Shown piece after piece: positions 47,815-62,608 of a DNA stretch of 64,000 nt; within the stretch, counting starts at the first letter, position 1; each line of letters begins with the position of its first letter. The position numbers and the translations under genes are program-made. The DNA is from Oxytricha trifallax. Its lineage: Eukaryota; Ciliophora; Spirotrichea; Sporadotrichida; Oxytrichidae. Location: NCBI GenBank assembly GCA_000711775.1, contig ARYC01000056.1:242961-306960 (forward strand), read 5' to 3'. The notes beneath the pieces are model-generated. The model saw only the letters and a list, made by a program, of their open reading frames with translations, ran no database searches and was not told the origin of the DNA.

Positions 47815-49470
47815 TCAAATAAATACAATATTGACATCAGTCTTGAAAGTCTTGTTCTTTTAGATTACACCCAACCTTCTACCTATAACTTTTCCCAGAG
47901 CAGTTGCTATCACTCCCCCTTTTTTCTTAGTGCTTTTACTATTATTCTAGGTGTTATTGTTTCCATTAGTGTTATTGCTGCTTACCACATTCTGGTTATT
48001 ATTGGGTGTTAATGAGCTGCTCCCCATCATAAATTGCTTAGCAGCATCAACTTCATTGATTTTCTTCCTCTTTTTTATGAAAGCTTTGCCTGGGAGTACC
48101 ATATCCTCATCCAAGCTTTGTTGTTTCGAGGAGTCTTCTTCGCTGTCCGATTCGCTATCATAGCTCTCTGACTTGAAACTAGAACCGTCTTCATCTTCGT
48201 CATCTATTTCTCTGTCAAAGTCAGAATCCATCATGATCCCCGCTTCAACTTACCCTCTATTCTTAAACCTGGTTGTGTTGTTTCTTTTCAATTTAGCTGG
48301 TGAAATATTTATAAGTTCATCATCACCAGATGTCTTACTCTCATCTTCATCGTTGCTGCTCTCATTATTCAAGTTTTAAGCTTATTTACTATGCATGTTA
48401 ATGCTTGATTTTTTCTTAGGTTACCTAGCTGAAGATTAATTACCAAATTTACTCTTAAAACCCATGTCGTTTTACACTGATTTGAAAGTTTCCACATGCT
48501 TGTAGCCTGGCTGTTCTAAGTCAATTAGCAAAATATATGTTATACTTTTAATATAAATCCATATTTAATACTTTGTATCTGAAAATTTTTAATCAAATTA
48601 ATACTTTTGATGAATGATATTATTACTCTATTATATATTCTTTCTTTATAACCCTAAATTGCTTCCTCTCCTCTACTTCGACTACTCTCCATTCTATCTA
48701 GAGCTGTCAACATCTGAAGAAGATGGATGTTCCATCACGCTATTTTGAACTGTAAGTTTATCTTGTTATGCAACTGATAGATAATTTAAGCTTGTTTTCC
48801 TTTGTTTTTAAGCATTGGTTTATAGAAAGCTGTCTCTGCCGCTATTTTGCATGAATATTTCTGATTGATTTTAATTCGAAAAAGCAGGTATTGGCAAGCC
48901 CATACTCATATTTTATTGCAACATGGGCTAAGGAAATAACTAAAAACTAGAGGGTCTGGCATTAAAAGAAAGGGGATCACCCCCTAATAAGCTCCTGTCT
49001 ATTGTCATTTATTTCTGTAAACTGGACCTCTTTTTCGATTGATCGCTTGAAATCAGACCTGGAGAACCTGGTGAAGATTGTTAATAGGCTGATAAACCAG
49101 GGCTGCCACCCATATTATAAAATATATTTGAGTTAAACTTGGAGGTTGGCTATAAGTATGAAGAATTTTCGGCTTTTTTTAGGGATTTCTATCTAAAAAA
49201 TTCTAATTCCTTATTCTGCTACGGTAACTAAGAGCTATTTATTGATGTTATATTGCTTGGTCTGAATTTCGAAGCTATATTGAAAAAAATTAATAATCTC
49301 AATATTAGGAATCTAAATTTGCTTTTACTTACGCTGATGTGAAAGTCTTCGATTATCAACATTATCGCTTTGAATATCTAAATTGTTATGTTTGCCTCCA
49401 TTAAAACTAAACACGTCTGATTGCCTGTATTTAGGAGGAGTTTTGTTTGAACTTGATTATTAATCATAAC
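47815..49470 (-). CDS. Disordered Ser/Asn/Gln-rich acidic protein, function unknown
   Basis: MDSs on the minus strand: SSNKTPPKYRQSDVFSFNGG (about 49450-49330); MGGSPGLSAYQQSSPGSPGL onward (about 49150-48880); VQNSVMEHPSSSDVDSSRQN (about 48770-48650); then a long block from about 48540 with LIDLEQPGYKHVETFKSVQN, the acidic DFDREIDDEDEDGSSFKSES and VLPGKAFIKKRKKINEVDAA, ending TGA at 47817-47815. Nothing globular is recognised. The basic KKRKK stretch could be a nuclear localisation signal. The N-terminus is not fixed; IESs separate the blocks. Confidence 0.55.
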
Positions 49471-49760
49471 CATTTTAATTTAAATAATATGGTAAAATTC
49501 AAATAATGGTAAAAAGTACTTTTATATTTATATTTTACTGGCTTGCGCTTTGTGAGGCATATTTATTTAATATTAAGTTATCTTGGCCTAAAATAGACCT
49601 ATAAGCGAACTTGTCTTTGTTAATAAGTCCGTTGTCTATATAAAAAATAAGCTTAAGAAAGTAAGAATACATTGTTGAGCTTGCAAAAAAATTAATTTAT
49701 TTGTTTAGATTAGATTAGATGATATATCATTAAGATAATGAAAATTCTTTATTCTACTAA

Positions 49761-52700
49761 TGAAATCTTTGATGACAATTTTAGGATCAATAGTAAGAGT
49801 AAACAAGAAGGGCAATTTCTTCCTCTAATTTCTTAAATCAAATCTTGCTCTCTCCTTAACATCAGAAAATGGTATCTTTTCTTTGTATCTGTTAGCCACA
49901 ACATTTTCGCTGACAGATTTCAAGGCCTCATTAACTTTTTATTGAATCCAAATTTCTTCCTTAAATTTACCACAGAGCATGAGGAATTATTCGAGAAGAA
50001 CGTAGTATCTCTCATAAGATGGTTTCAGATATAAGTTACTTTTTAGGGACCAGTAGAATGCATGACCTACAACATAAGGATTTCTTAAGGATCTTTCTAT
50101 CAACATTTCTGCTAAGGGTGAATAATGCTGCTCTTCAAAGAGCAAAGCTTAAGCAAATTAAAGCATGTAGAGCGCTAAATCATCGTCTGAAAGCTGAGAA
50201 ATTCTTGCAACTGCATATTAACGAACCCTTTCATCAGGGAATTTAGCATCTAAGAGGGAAATTGCTTCTTCAGGTTTCATGGGAGCCCAATTTGAAAGCA
50301 TTTTATAGACTTCATTAACTTAGATAGGTCTATTCCATTAGACACTTCTCAGAAAAATAGGTAAACCTTGTGGATGGGTTTAATAATGCTCTCTGCATTT
50401 AAATAAATCTCTCTTAATTGTATCATCGAATTTAGTGAGAGGATTTTGATTCAGATATCTCTTTAGTTTAGCTAAATCTTAATTCTTAACCTACACATTT
50501 ATCAAGTTTGCTTTATCTTCCCTATCCTCTTTATTTGTTGTCAACTTATGAAAATCAATTTTCTTCTCATCTCTGCTACTGTAATAAAATGGGAAGTTAA
50601 ACGATTCAAATTCAATTAGCAATTTAGTGAACAATGAATCAATAGTCTTGTGAAAATCTTTGGCTTATGCTTGCTAGACAGTCATGCCATTATATTCTTT
50701 CATACAACCTAATCTCTCATCTAACTCGTAAAATGGCCACACATTAAGTTCTCTCATGCCATTTCTAAATCTGCCCTTCTCATCAAATAAATTAAGTGAA
50801 ACACAACCTAGAGTAAGTTGCTATCCCTCTTTTGTAAGCATAATAATGTTAAATGATAGTCTGGTTTTCATAGGAATTTGACAGTACTATTAAAACAAAA
50901 ATCAATGAAGTAAAATAAGATTCTTACTCTAAGATTGCCGAAGTTGATCCATTAATTGTACCGAACAGTGTTATTAAAATAAGCTTCATCTGAATATACA
51001 GTTTAAGTTAAAGTTTCACAACCATGAAACAAAGTGCACTCTACTATTAATCTAAGAGGTGTAACCTTTGGGAAAGTGCTCCTATATTTAAATTATTAAC
51101 TTATGATTTATACTTACCCTAGTATATTTTGATAGTGAGTTATAGTTTCATAGTTATTGCTAAAGTTGCAATATGGTGTATCAATCTTTGATAGTTCCTT
51201 GCTTAAGAATTAATCTTCTTCCTCTGTAAAAATATGTTTTGTATCATGCCCATGTTTGCCTTTTCTCTTCTTGAACTTAAACTCCGACTCTTTATTATCT
51301 TTGGCTTAATTTACTGTCTGAAATATCTTCATGGTCTTCTTAAGCAGGTACGGCAAGACATCACTCAAAAAATTATATATACTATAGTATTCTAAAACTC
51401 TTGGCAACATTAACTTCCTCTTCAGCCTTCAATTTCTTCTACTAAACTGCTTTCTTTTCCTCTTCTGCTTTTTCTAGAGCTTTAACATTCTTTTTGAATA
51501 ATTTCAAGAAACTGTTGGTCTTACTCCCTGATTCTTTTGAGTTTTCGTTTTAAGTAACTTAACTGCTGTTTATTACTGTGCTCGAGCCCTATAGTGAGCC
51601 ATGGCCTTCATTTGGATTGGATGAAGGATCGTCGCTTTTCTTGCCCAATTGCTTTCTGTATTCACATAAAATTTTAATTAAATGAACTTAAATATTAACT
51701 CTTTCAAAAATTAATTGGAGTTTCTAGGATTTAAGAGTCACATTTAAATACACAAACCAACAAATAACTTTTTTTTGTAAAATCAAGTTTATTAATTGTA
51801 ATTGAAAACCTAAATATCATTTTGAAAAATAACAATTCAATTAAATCTAATTTTGTACCTTATATCATTTTTAATATAAAATAAGTATTTGAGTTTTAAT
51901 TCCTAGGTTCTGTATTCATATTTTCAGTCGCTACCTTTTGCTTAATTTCATTAAAGAGTACGTTTAGTCTTTCCAAACCAATCAACTTAAACTTAAACCT
52001 CCAGTTGCATTCACCACTAAGCAGTATAATTTGCTCATTGGTCTTAGGAACTGAGGTACCACCTGTCTGATGTCTATATTCTGTCAAACTTACTCTGTCT
52101 TTCTCAGGAGCAACATATACAACTTTATATCTTAAACATAACAGAACTATGCCTAGTAACATAAAATTTATAAGACTTTCCTGAGGAATTTATCCTGATA
52201 GTTGGGCATCATAATGCTTGAAATATTGGATGTAGAGGGGTTTTAGCGTTTATTGATCATTTTATCGTAATGCAATCTGATATTCTGAACTGGAGGGTAC
52301 CAGAAGTAAGGCGATGAATTGGCTATGTAGTTAAAGTGGAAGCTGCTCTCATCTTCATTGTGGAAGTTTGATTAACTCTAGGAGGTTTACATCACCTAAT
52401 TCGCTTGGGAATTGTTGCTATTTTGGGGGTCTTTGCTTATGGAATTGTTAAATTACATCTACTGATATTGAGTGATTTAATTAAACCACTAATCAAATAT
52501 AAATTAAGAAAAGAATAGGAAAAAATAAATTAACAATAAATCAAGGCTCTAAAATAAAGAAATTACTAAATACATACAATCTGCAATTAATTATTTAATT
52601 ATGAAATACAATTTATTAGTTATATTCTTATAAAAATAAATTGGATTTTAGCTGGAGGAACATCATGAGTAATTTTGAAAATTGGTGGAAATCGCCTGTC

Positions 52701-54500
52701 TCTATAGTTTACTGGGATCTCTGTGAGAATCAAATTCATTTTCTCATTCTTCCTCAGACAAGCCCTCACTCTTTCATACTGAAGGAGTTAATAATTTCCT
52801 TCGAAGTATTCTCTATAACCGTCAGCTTTCAAAATCAGCTAATGATTTTCTTTTGGCTTGATTTTAGTCTTAAACTTTCCATAAACTTTTCTAAGAATGT
52901 TTTTGATGAATTCCTTGGTTGAATTCACAAGTGATTCATTGAAAGAAATAACAAAATCTTCTTCCAGATTAAATTAGCCGAGAGTATCGCGTTACCTTTG
53001 AGACTTGTATTCCATTAAGTCTATCACTGCTTCGATCTCGCCCTTGTGATTGAATGCCTTACTCAACTCCGATTGAAAAACATAGCAAGGGTAGTCACTT
53101 GCTTCATTCTGCAAGAATTATCTGGGGAATGGTCTCCTTCTATACATGTCTGCCTCTCCCTTAAAATTCCAAGAGAATCCCTCAAGAACCAGAAGCTTTC
53201 TTATTTTGTACAGATGTATCTTATTCGCATGCTAGAATTTTTCCTTTAAATTCTCATCCATTAGAGGTTCCATTATTATATAGTCATCCCTCTTCAAGTC
53301 TTTCCTGTAGTATATAAAGCTCTCTGGATCTAAGAATAGCACGTAGTGACCCCATAGTTATTGAAACTGATTATTGCCGCCTTAGCCTGAATAGTGCTCT
53401 CCCAGGTTTATATGATGATGAGTTATGTTGTGGGTTGTTTCGTTATCTTGAGAAGACTCGTCTGATTATGTTTCTTGCCCATTATTGTTGTGGTCTAACA
53501 TATCACCATTGTCATCGTTATCATCATCGTCGTCGTTTACTGTCTCTGTGAACTCTGTATGTGTGAATTGGTGTTCTCTTGGATCTTCTGAATCTAAATT
53601 TCCGTTTCTACCTCTACCTGATCTCAAAATAGGGGTTAAAGCACTATAAATTTTATAACTATTCATATTAAATTGCATCAATTTATATTACTGTTGATGG
53701 TCTTCGCACTGGTAGTACTTTTCATTGGATTCATAGCAACATTGCTATTATAGTTACTTTGCTAATACCCTCTATTACTATTTGACGCATCTTATTATGA
53801 CCCCATGAAATTCGCAGTGCTTCTTGTCTGTAGATGTTGCTAGTTCTAGTTTCTTTACTACTATTGTGAACTATTAATTTATTGAGTAGGCTGCAAGTTG
53901 ATAAAGTTTAACTTTGGCACGACTTAATTACTGTTTTTCTATTAAAAATCTCTAGAGGTTTTCACTCTTGCTTCTTGCTACATTTCATTAAACCCGTATT
54001 AATGTTACTGTTGCTTCTACGATTTAACATTATTGTTTGGGGACTTCTCTCTTTTAAAATTGGCTTAACTATAATCTTCATAGTAGTTATTTTACTGTTG
54101 CTAATTTGGATCTTTTATGGTCATCATAGTGGTCCTGCGTGATGTATATTTTCTCGAGGAAGTTTCCATCTGTGAGGACTAAACCTCTTAAATGATGGAA
54201 TTGTCATTTGCCTGATATTTATTTACAACCCCTCCCATATTTACTCCATTATTGATGTTGTTGGCATTGAAAGTCATAACCCCATTATTGTTTAGTTGAT
54301 TATAGTTACTGCTGCTGTACTATTACAGTTGATTTTGTTACTGTAGCTTGGAGGAGCTTGAGGATGAGTAATTGTTGGATGGGTTGTTGAAGTTGTTCCT
54401 AGTCTGTTGTTGATTGATTGGTTATTACTGCTTTCAAGCACCATCAGGGAAGAGACGCATTTCATCTGGTTGCTGACTGTAGTTTTATGGGTGGATAAAT
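49761..54500 (-). CDS. Class I-like PI3-kinase, N-terminal part (RBD, C2, helical), scrambled gene
   Basis: First portion of a phosphoinositide 3-kinase catalytic subunit. A Gln/Asn-rich N-terminus (54500-53690) is followed by LWGHYVLFLDPESFIYYRKD and EEDFVISFNESLVNSTKEFI. The Ras-binding domain is LILKADGYREYFEGNYQLLQ, YERVRACLRKNEKMNLIL (about 52980-52640). A linker and C2 follow (VTPLRLIVECTLFHGCETLT; NVWPFYELDERLG), then the PIK helical domain: REHYQTHPQGLPIFLRSVQW, NEVYKMLSNWAPMKPEEAIS and LLDAKFPDERVRQYAVARIS (about 50400-50130). It ends LTIDPKIVIKDF at 49773-49761, where the sequence stops matching and the 13-bp pointer lies. The kinase domain continues on the opposite strand at 54897. 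IESs and the exact start are not all resolved. Domain calls are strong. Confidence 0.85.
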
Positions 54501-54896
54501 TATAACATTCTTATAATTTTAAATTATAAAAGTGAAAATAATAGACAAGTTTTTCTTTCTATCCATGATAAATTATAATTTAAATAAAATGCAATTTCAA
54601 TTGAATATATAATTAAGCATCTTATTCCGAATTTCACAAATAAATTCCAACTATTTATCACATAATATACATGAATGCAAATTTTAGTGACCAACATAAT
54701 ATTTTGAAATGAAATAAATTACAAATCTTATAATTGAGCTTATTAGAAATAATAAAAAAAAGAAGGACTAAAATATTGACTCTGAAATATCATTTTATTC
54801 TCTTTTATATGCAGGCTCAACAAAAAATAATTATAATTTCATTAAAGGTAAAAATTGAAATAATAATAAACTAGTTATAAAATAACTTCAATTTTT
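54501..54896. other. AT-rich spacer between the two halves of the PI3-kinase gene
   Basis: No coding sequence recognised. It ends at the plus-strand pointer at 54897. Confidence 0.5.
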
Positions 54897-57422
<2,526 letters not shown>

Positions 57423-57884
57423 ATTAAGTCCTTATTGAAACTGAAAAATAATTGATTTAATTTATCTATAATCTTAATTTCATCATTTCAGCTCATATAC
57501 TTATATTTTGAAATATATGAAACATTCATATTGAATATTTATGTATATTTTCATTTATGTTAATATAATTTTTTTTAAAATTAAAAAAATATTATGTTGA
57601 CTATATTTGATATAAGAAAAATTATTAAATAAAAATATGATTTTATTGTTGTTATTTCATTCTTCAACTTCAAAGTTTTTAATTGAGTTTTTACCAAATA
57701 TCCTTTTGCTACTTCTATTATCTTAGAACTATTAAGACAGACTTAGTTTATGACTTTTATGTTTATCTTGAGTTTATTATTGCAATATTGATATTCCATG
57801 GTTGTGAACTTTATTGTAATTATTGTGATAGACCACAAATTCTATTTTTCCATTCGTTGTTAGTACATATTGGAATTTTAATCA
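57423..57884. other. AT-rich spacer after PI3-kinase
   Basis: Trailer and AT-rich sequence; no feature seen. Confidence 0.5.
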
Positions 57885-58510
57885 GTAATTATCAATCTCA
57901 CTTAGTGCTTTCTAATAAAACTTTCTACCAACACTAAGTCCTACAGAGCGTAGATAGGGGAGTTGATGCGCATCGCAAAAAGGCCAGTCGGTGGGTTAAA
58001 TCTGCCAGCTATTTACTTTTAGTTTGGGCTCGGATCCTAGGATTTCCATGCATATTTATAGATGAGCTGCCTATCTTGAGTTCAGTTTTCTTAAATAGTA
58101 GGGAGCAAAATGAAGGAGGTGCTCTGCATTCAAAATTGAGAAGATGAAATCATTTAAGACAACATATGGATTTTTCTCCCATGGCGTGTTAAGGTATTGG
58201 AGTTACCACAGCGAAAGGATATGGACTACATTCCCAGCAGAGGTGGGACTGGTATTAGTTTTCAACCACACTTGCTATCTTAATGGATTATTCAAGCTTT
58301 GGATTATATCGGGTTATCAAGTTAAATCTTAATTAGGGTTGAAGCTAGGATAGTAGCGTAGATTGGTTTTTGAAGTTTTTAAACTTCATGACTTCTACAT
58401 CGAGGATTGCCACATCAAATTACTCAGAGACGTCTACGTCACGATTAAGATTGATAGTTTGATTTTATTATTAAACAGTGATATGTTAAAATTATTTCAA
58501 ATGCTTATTC
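57885..58510 (+). repeat. Unidentified structured dispersed repeat, copy 2
   Basis: Aligns, in opposite orientation, with 11150-11775. Shared blocks in order include CTTTCTAC...ACACTAAG, AGATAGGGG, GGATCCTA, GAGTTCAGTTTTC, TACCACAGCGAAA, TTCCCAGCAG and AAACAGTGATATGTT. Overall divergence is substantial and small insertions differ, so the copies are old or mutate freely. A hairpin can still be drawn at the position of the first copy-1 hairpin (CTAC/GTAG), and GATGCGCATC replaces another. It lies between PI3-kinase and a decayed copy of its 3' end. No conserved protein frame. Confidence 0.75.
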
Positions 58511-58534
58511 TTTCAATTATCTCCCACTATGAAG

Positions 58535-59011
58535 TTGGCATTCTTTATCAATGGAGGTCCTCTTAACAAACGCCAGAATAAAGTTAAGGTCAAGAAGAAT
58601 TTCACTGAATATAAAATCAGAGATTGATTTTTAAATTATAAATTTAATTTAATTGAATTGAGATCTTTCTGAGTCAATTCTATCGTCTAACGATAACTTA
58701 GATCACATCAGCATTAATTCAAAGGGCAGTGAGATTGAAAAGTCTATGAAGAGCCGATCTTTCAAACAATTCGAGGAAAAATGCTGTATAGCTTACAATA
58801 TTCTAAGAAAAGAAGCACACTAGTTTATCAAATCAATTTTCTATATTGATAATGCTCTCAGGATTGCCTGAGCTCAAGAATTAATATAATAATTTATTAA
58901 TTAGAAGCAGCAAGCTAGCAATAAATTCATAAAAAAGATTTACATAGCCATGAAAACTACTCCAGACGATTCGATAATTTTATACACAAAATCAAGGTCA
59001 AGTATTTTTGA
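58535..59011 (+). pseudogene. Decayed duplicate of the last PI3-kinase MDSs
   Basis: Begins TTGGCATTCTTTATCAATGG, identical for about 75 bp to 56865 onward (FFINGGPLNKRQNKVKVKKN), and follows the original as far as the last helix (SRRFDNF, then IKVKYF). It retains an IES equivalent (GAGAT pointer region) and has deletions, stops and substitutions in the part matching 57150-57370. Retention of IES sequence shows DNA-level duplication in the germline, not a copy of processed RNA or somatic DNA. Confidence 0.85.
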
Positions 59012-59345
59012 ATGAAGCTGCTTGCGAAATTCAATCCCCAATGAATTTTTTAATAAAAGACTCTTTTTTATGAATTTTGGAATAAATAATCATAAGTTGA
59101 AAATTAATAAGATGGTTGATAAAGTTTTTTGCAATACTGAATATATAATTAAACTCACAATACTATTAGTGATTGTAATGTTTTTTCAAAGATGTGAATA
59201 GTTATGAATTCTTAAGTAATTATTTAATAAGATTAGTTTACTTATATAAAAGTCCCCCATCATATTTTCATTTATTCATTTCTTCTCTGTTCTCTCTAAC
59301 AGAAGGGGGATCACATTACACTTTTGGATTAGCTATTGTAAAAAA
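59012..59345. other. Spacer upstream of signal-peptide segment
   Basis: AT-rich, with a short GC-richer patch (59280-59315, CTCTGTTCTCTCTAACAG) just upstream of the next ATG. No gene seen. Confidence 0.4.
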
Positions 59346-59417
59346 ATGAAAATTATATTATTATTATTATTACTTCTAGTTGTAATTAGCACTGTCTCAC
59401 AATCTCCTCTCTAGTGA
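59346..59417 (+). CDS. Possible first MDS of a secreted/membrane protein (signal peptide)
   Basis: ATG 59346 encodes MKIILLLLLLL, then VVISTVSQSPLQ, a textbook signal peptide with a hydrophobic leucine core, followed by TGA at 59415-59417. TBE-C begins 12 bp downstream, so the rest of the gene was probably interrupted. Candidate continuations after TBE-C (for example around 61430-61515) could not be joined with certainty. Low-complexity TTA repeats mean chance is possible. Confidence 0.4.
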
Positions 59418-59428
59418 GATCCTTCATT

Positions 59429-61020
59429 CAAAACCCCAAAACTCTTAATTAGGATAAAGGTGCTTTGATTTGTAGGGTATAGTTTAGGCACTTATTGGGG
59501 TTAGCAAAGAAATTAGGTCAAATTGCAGAATGAGAAAAAGAAAATAGCGAAATTTAGAGTCTAACTATGATGGTAAATTTTTTTGTTTACAATTGCAGCT
59601 AAATAATGTTACGAATTATACTATACAATAAGACAAACAAGTATTGAATTATGCAGCTATAGCAAAACTCTTACACAAGTGAGGCTCAACACTCAGCTAT
59701 CACCCTGTGTTAGCTGTAAACATTATAATTCTGGTACATGAATACATCAAGAAAAAAAATATATTCTATTCTGACCTATATTTTTATTTTGAGCATGATA
59801 GAGTTTTTGGAAGATTCTAATGCACAACGTGCAAGAAGTCTAACACACACTGCAATAGTAAAAAACCATAAGCAAAAGTATAATTTGAGTGAATTTTAAT
59901 GCAGGATAAAGATACTTAAAACTTGTTCCAAAAACAAAAAGAAAATCTAATACATTTGAGTGATAAAGTCAGCAGCAAGAGAGACATAGAAATAGAAACG
60001 ATTTGAATCGATGAACCAGGCTGTAGGTAATACTGTTCTAGTATTCTTCTAAGTAAAATCATATATATTCCTGCATTAAATGCAATTATCTAAAATTCTT
60101 ATTGAAAATTACTTACTTATAAGTGCATCTAACATGGCAATTCTTGATGAGTATGCATACAAGTTTTACCCTTTCAGCTATCTAATTAAGAAAGTGCATT
60201 AATAAAATGATTTTGCAAATAATTACTTGGTACTTAGACAGGCCTAAAGAAATGACTGCTTGGAATGACTGCTTGAAATCTATGAAGCTCAATCGTGTTA
60301 TTTTAAGTTATGATTTTGTCTTTAAAGGGTTAGAAATTTGAAATGATAATGAGAAAATATCTATATCACAATAGATATCCTCACGATTTAAAAAATAAGC
60401 TCTCAAGATTTGACACATGATGGGTGTTGAGGAAGCTCATGGACTTTAGTGTTCTTAGAGATTTGAAACATGAAAATTGTATGCTAAATCTCTGCCTTAT
60501 AAAAGTACTGGTTATTGATTTCAATAAGGCCTTTAATTAGGAGATTGTTACTCTCGCACAGGTGCTTGGTACTCCAGAATACTTCCCAATTAAAGAGAAC
60601 TGGATCAATGGTTATGTTTAATGAATGTTTGTGCAGTAGCAGCAATAATATTATTGTGACATGGAATGTAGTTCTTACTTTGGCAGTAAGCATGAATAAC
60701 AATCAATCAGTTTGGCATAGAAACAATAAAGATAGAAAATTTATGCAAAGAAATTAAAAGCATAGATAATATAACAATCGTGGGAACTCCAAACTATCCT
60801 CGGTAAACATTAGATAACATCCTTGACCCATTAGAAAATGCAAGTTTCAAGAGATACAATAAAGATAGATATAATTTGTTTGTTTTAGGACCACTAATAA
60901 ACTTTTAATATTAATTAAATTCACATTTATCCTGAGTTTTCTATATTGTATCAAAAGTACTCAATAATAGTCTATAACTTAAAGCACTTATGAGCATCCT
61001 TAAGGCGTTTTGGGGTTTTA
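59429..61020 (+). mobile_element. TBE-C, internally deleted TBE
   Basis: 1592 bp with C4A4 ends (left CAAAACCCCAAAACTC, right GGCGTTTTGGGGTTTTA, terminal G mutated to A). Target duplication ATT at 59426-59428 and 61021-61023. Closest to TBE-A. The start of the transposase (59560-59720) is fused to the zinc-finger/kinase part (about 59800-60900), so about 2.5 kb carrying most of the transposase and the small ORF is missing. Remaining frames are full of shifts (kinase loop remnant LRDLKHENCM-like near 60450). Confidence 0.92.
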
Positions 61021-62608
61021 ATTGCCTAGAATATTGCGTTATTAATATCAAAATTTATACATCTTAATCATTTTCTGATTTTCTTGCTATAATTGCGACC
61101 TTATTCATGTAATTGTCTGCGATTTCGTCCAATTAACATTATAAGATTTATTTAAATATAATTTAAAATATTTATAATTTAATGAATGCTTGCAGAGGTT
61201 CAGGTTCAAGGAGCCCTTTCTCTTTTATACATAATAATATAAGTTATTTAACTGCATAATTATATATAATTTAAACTCTTTGACTTCCGTTACAAATTTA
61301 GGGATAATATGTTTTAATAATAAGGGATATTTAATTTAAAAATATTTACAAAAGCTCCCCAAATAACCGAAATATCAGCAGCATCTCGTTGAACCTATAT
61401 TACTGTTAAAATATGTTATGAATTTACTTTGTGAAAGCTGATAATTCATCTTTGGGCATTAATGGCCTCGATAAGCGTGATGTCTCTGGGCTATTTGTTT
61501 CTCAAGCCCATTTAAAACTCATAATTTATTTATTTAAAGGAAATAATAATTCAGAATAAATAACCATGTAATAATTATTATCAATTAAAAATTGCTAATA
61601 AGTCGATTTTATTTATGGCATTTTTAATCTGACATTAGAAATACATTTGTTTATTATGAATCAATAAATAAATTCACCAAAAAATTTGAAACATATCTTT
61701 TGGTTTATATTAAAACCACTGCGTCATCCTCATCAAATAAAGTTTATTTTAGAGGATCTAATAAATTAAAAAAAAAATAAATAAATTAACAAAAAAATAT
61801 TAAATAGTTAGTAAGTTATATAAGCTATTAAGAAATTAATTTTAAGGCGAAATAATACTAGAAGCTATTTATTCCCTTCCATAGTATAAGGCTGAGGCTC
61901 TGCCAAATCTAATTATCTATAAAAAATCATTTATATTATCAATTTTTAAGTCCATTTTTTGAAGATAGCTCCCTTACAAACCTTTTCAAGTCTTGAACGC
62001 TCCAAAAATGTATCCAGTTCCTTTAATCAAGCACAAATACAACAGAAAATCTGGAATATTATGCGCTTTTTCCAGGTAAAAATCACCGGACCCTGGGTCC
62101 TAGCTCCTACATTAAAAGAATAAGTCAGTCGATAAATATATCGATTATTATTTCAATTCAAATATTAATATATTTTTATAAAATTTAATAATTATTTATT
62201 TTTTGGGGGTTTAATCTATCATGGTAAAAATATTTTCTCTTTTTAAATTATTTAATTTATTAATATTCATTCAATAAAAATTAATAAGATGAAAAATCTT
62301 GATAAAAATATATTTATATTTTATTAAATATTACTTTATTATAATTAGAGTAAAATTAAACTTAAAACTTAATGTCCACATGGTTGTTTGACGACTAATT
62401 TTTTTAGGGTAGGTAGGGGATTCATTACTTTTGTTTCGCTCTTATTTTTTACATGTAAAAAATATCCCAGAATTTGTTTGAGACTGTATCTGGTTAAAAT
62501 CTTGGGATACTCTTTTGTAGGCTGGCATGTCTTTTTGAAATGGAAAACAAGGCAAGTTTCAAATTTAAATTAAACAAGTTGGAATACGGTCGAGTTTGAA
62601 GATGGATT
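61021..62608. other. AT-rich region with short unassigned coding-like islands
   Basis: Mostly A/T. GC-richer islands at 61430-61515 (plus frame ADNSSLGINGLDKRDVSGLF; the minus frame is also open) and 61965-62115 (open in more than one frame, for example FNQAQIQQKIWNIMRFFQ) look like isolated MDSs of unknown genes. A third at 62380-62600 precedes TBE-E. I cannot assign products. Confidence 0.35.

Noticed and set aside
47947-48379. Plus-strand hydrophobic frames
   Set aside because: Complement of the acidic Ser/Asp/Glu-rich minus-strand gene, which mechanically yields Leu/Ser-rich plus frames.
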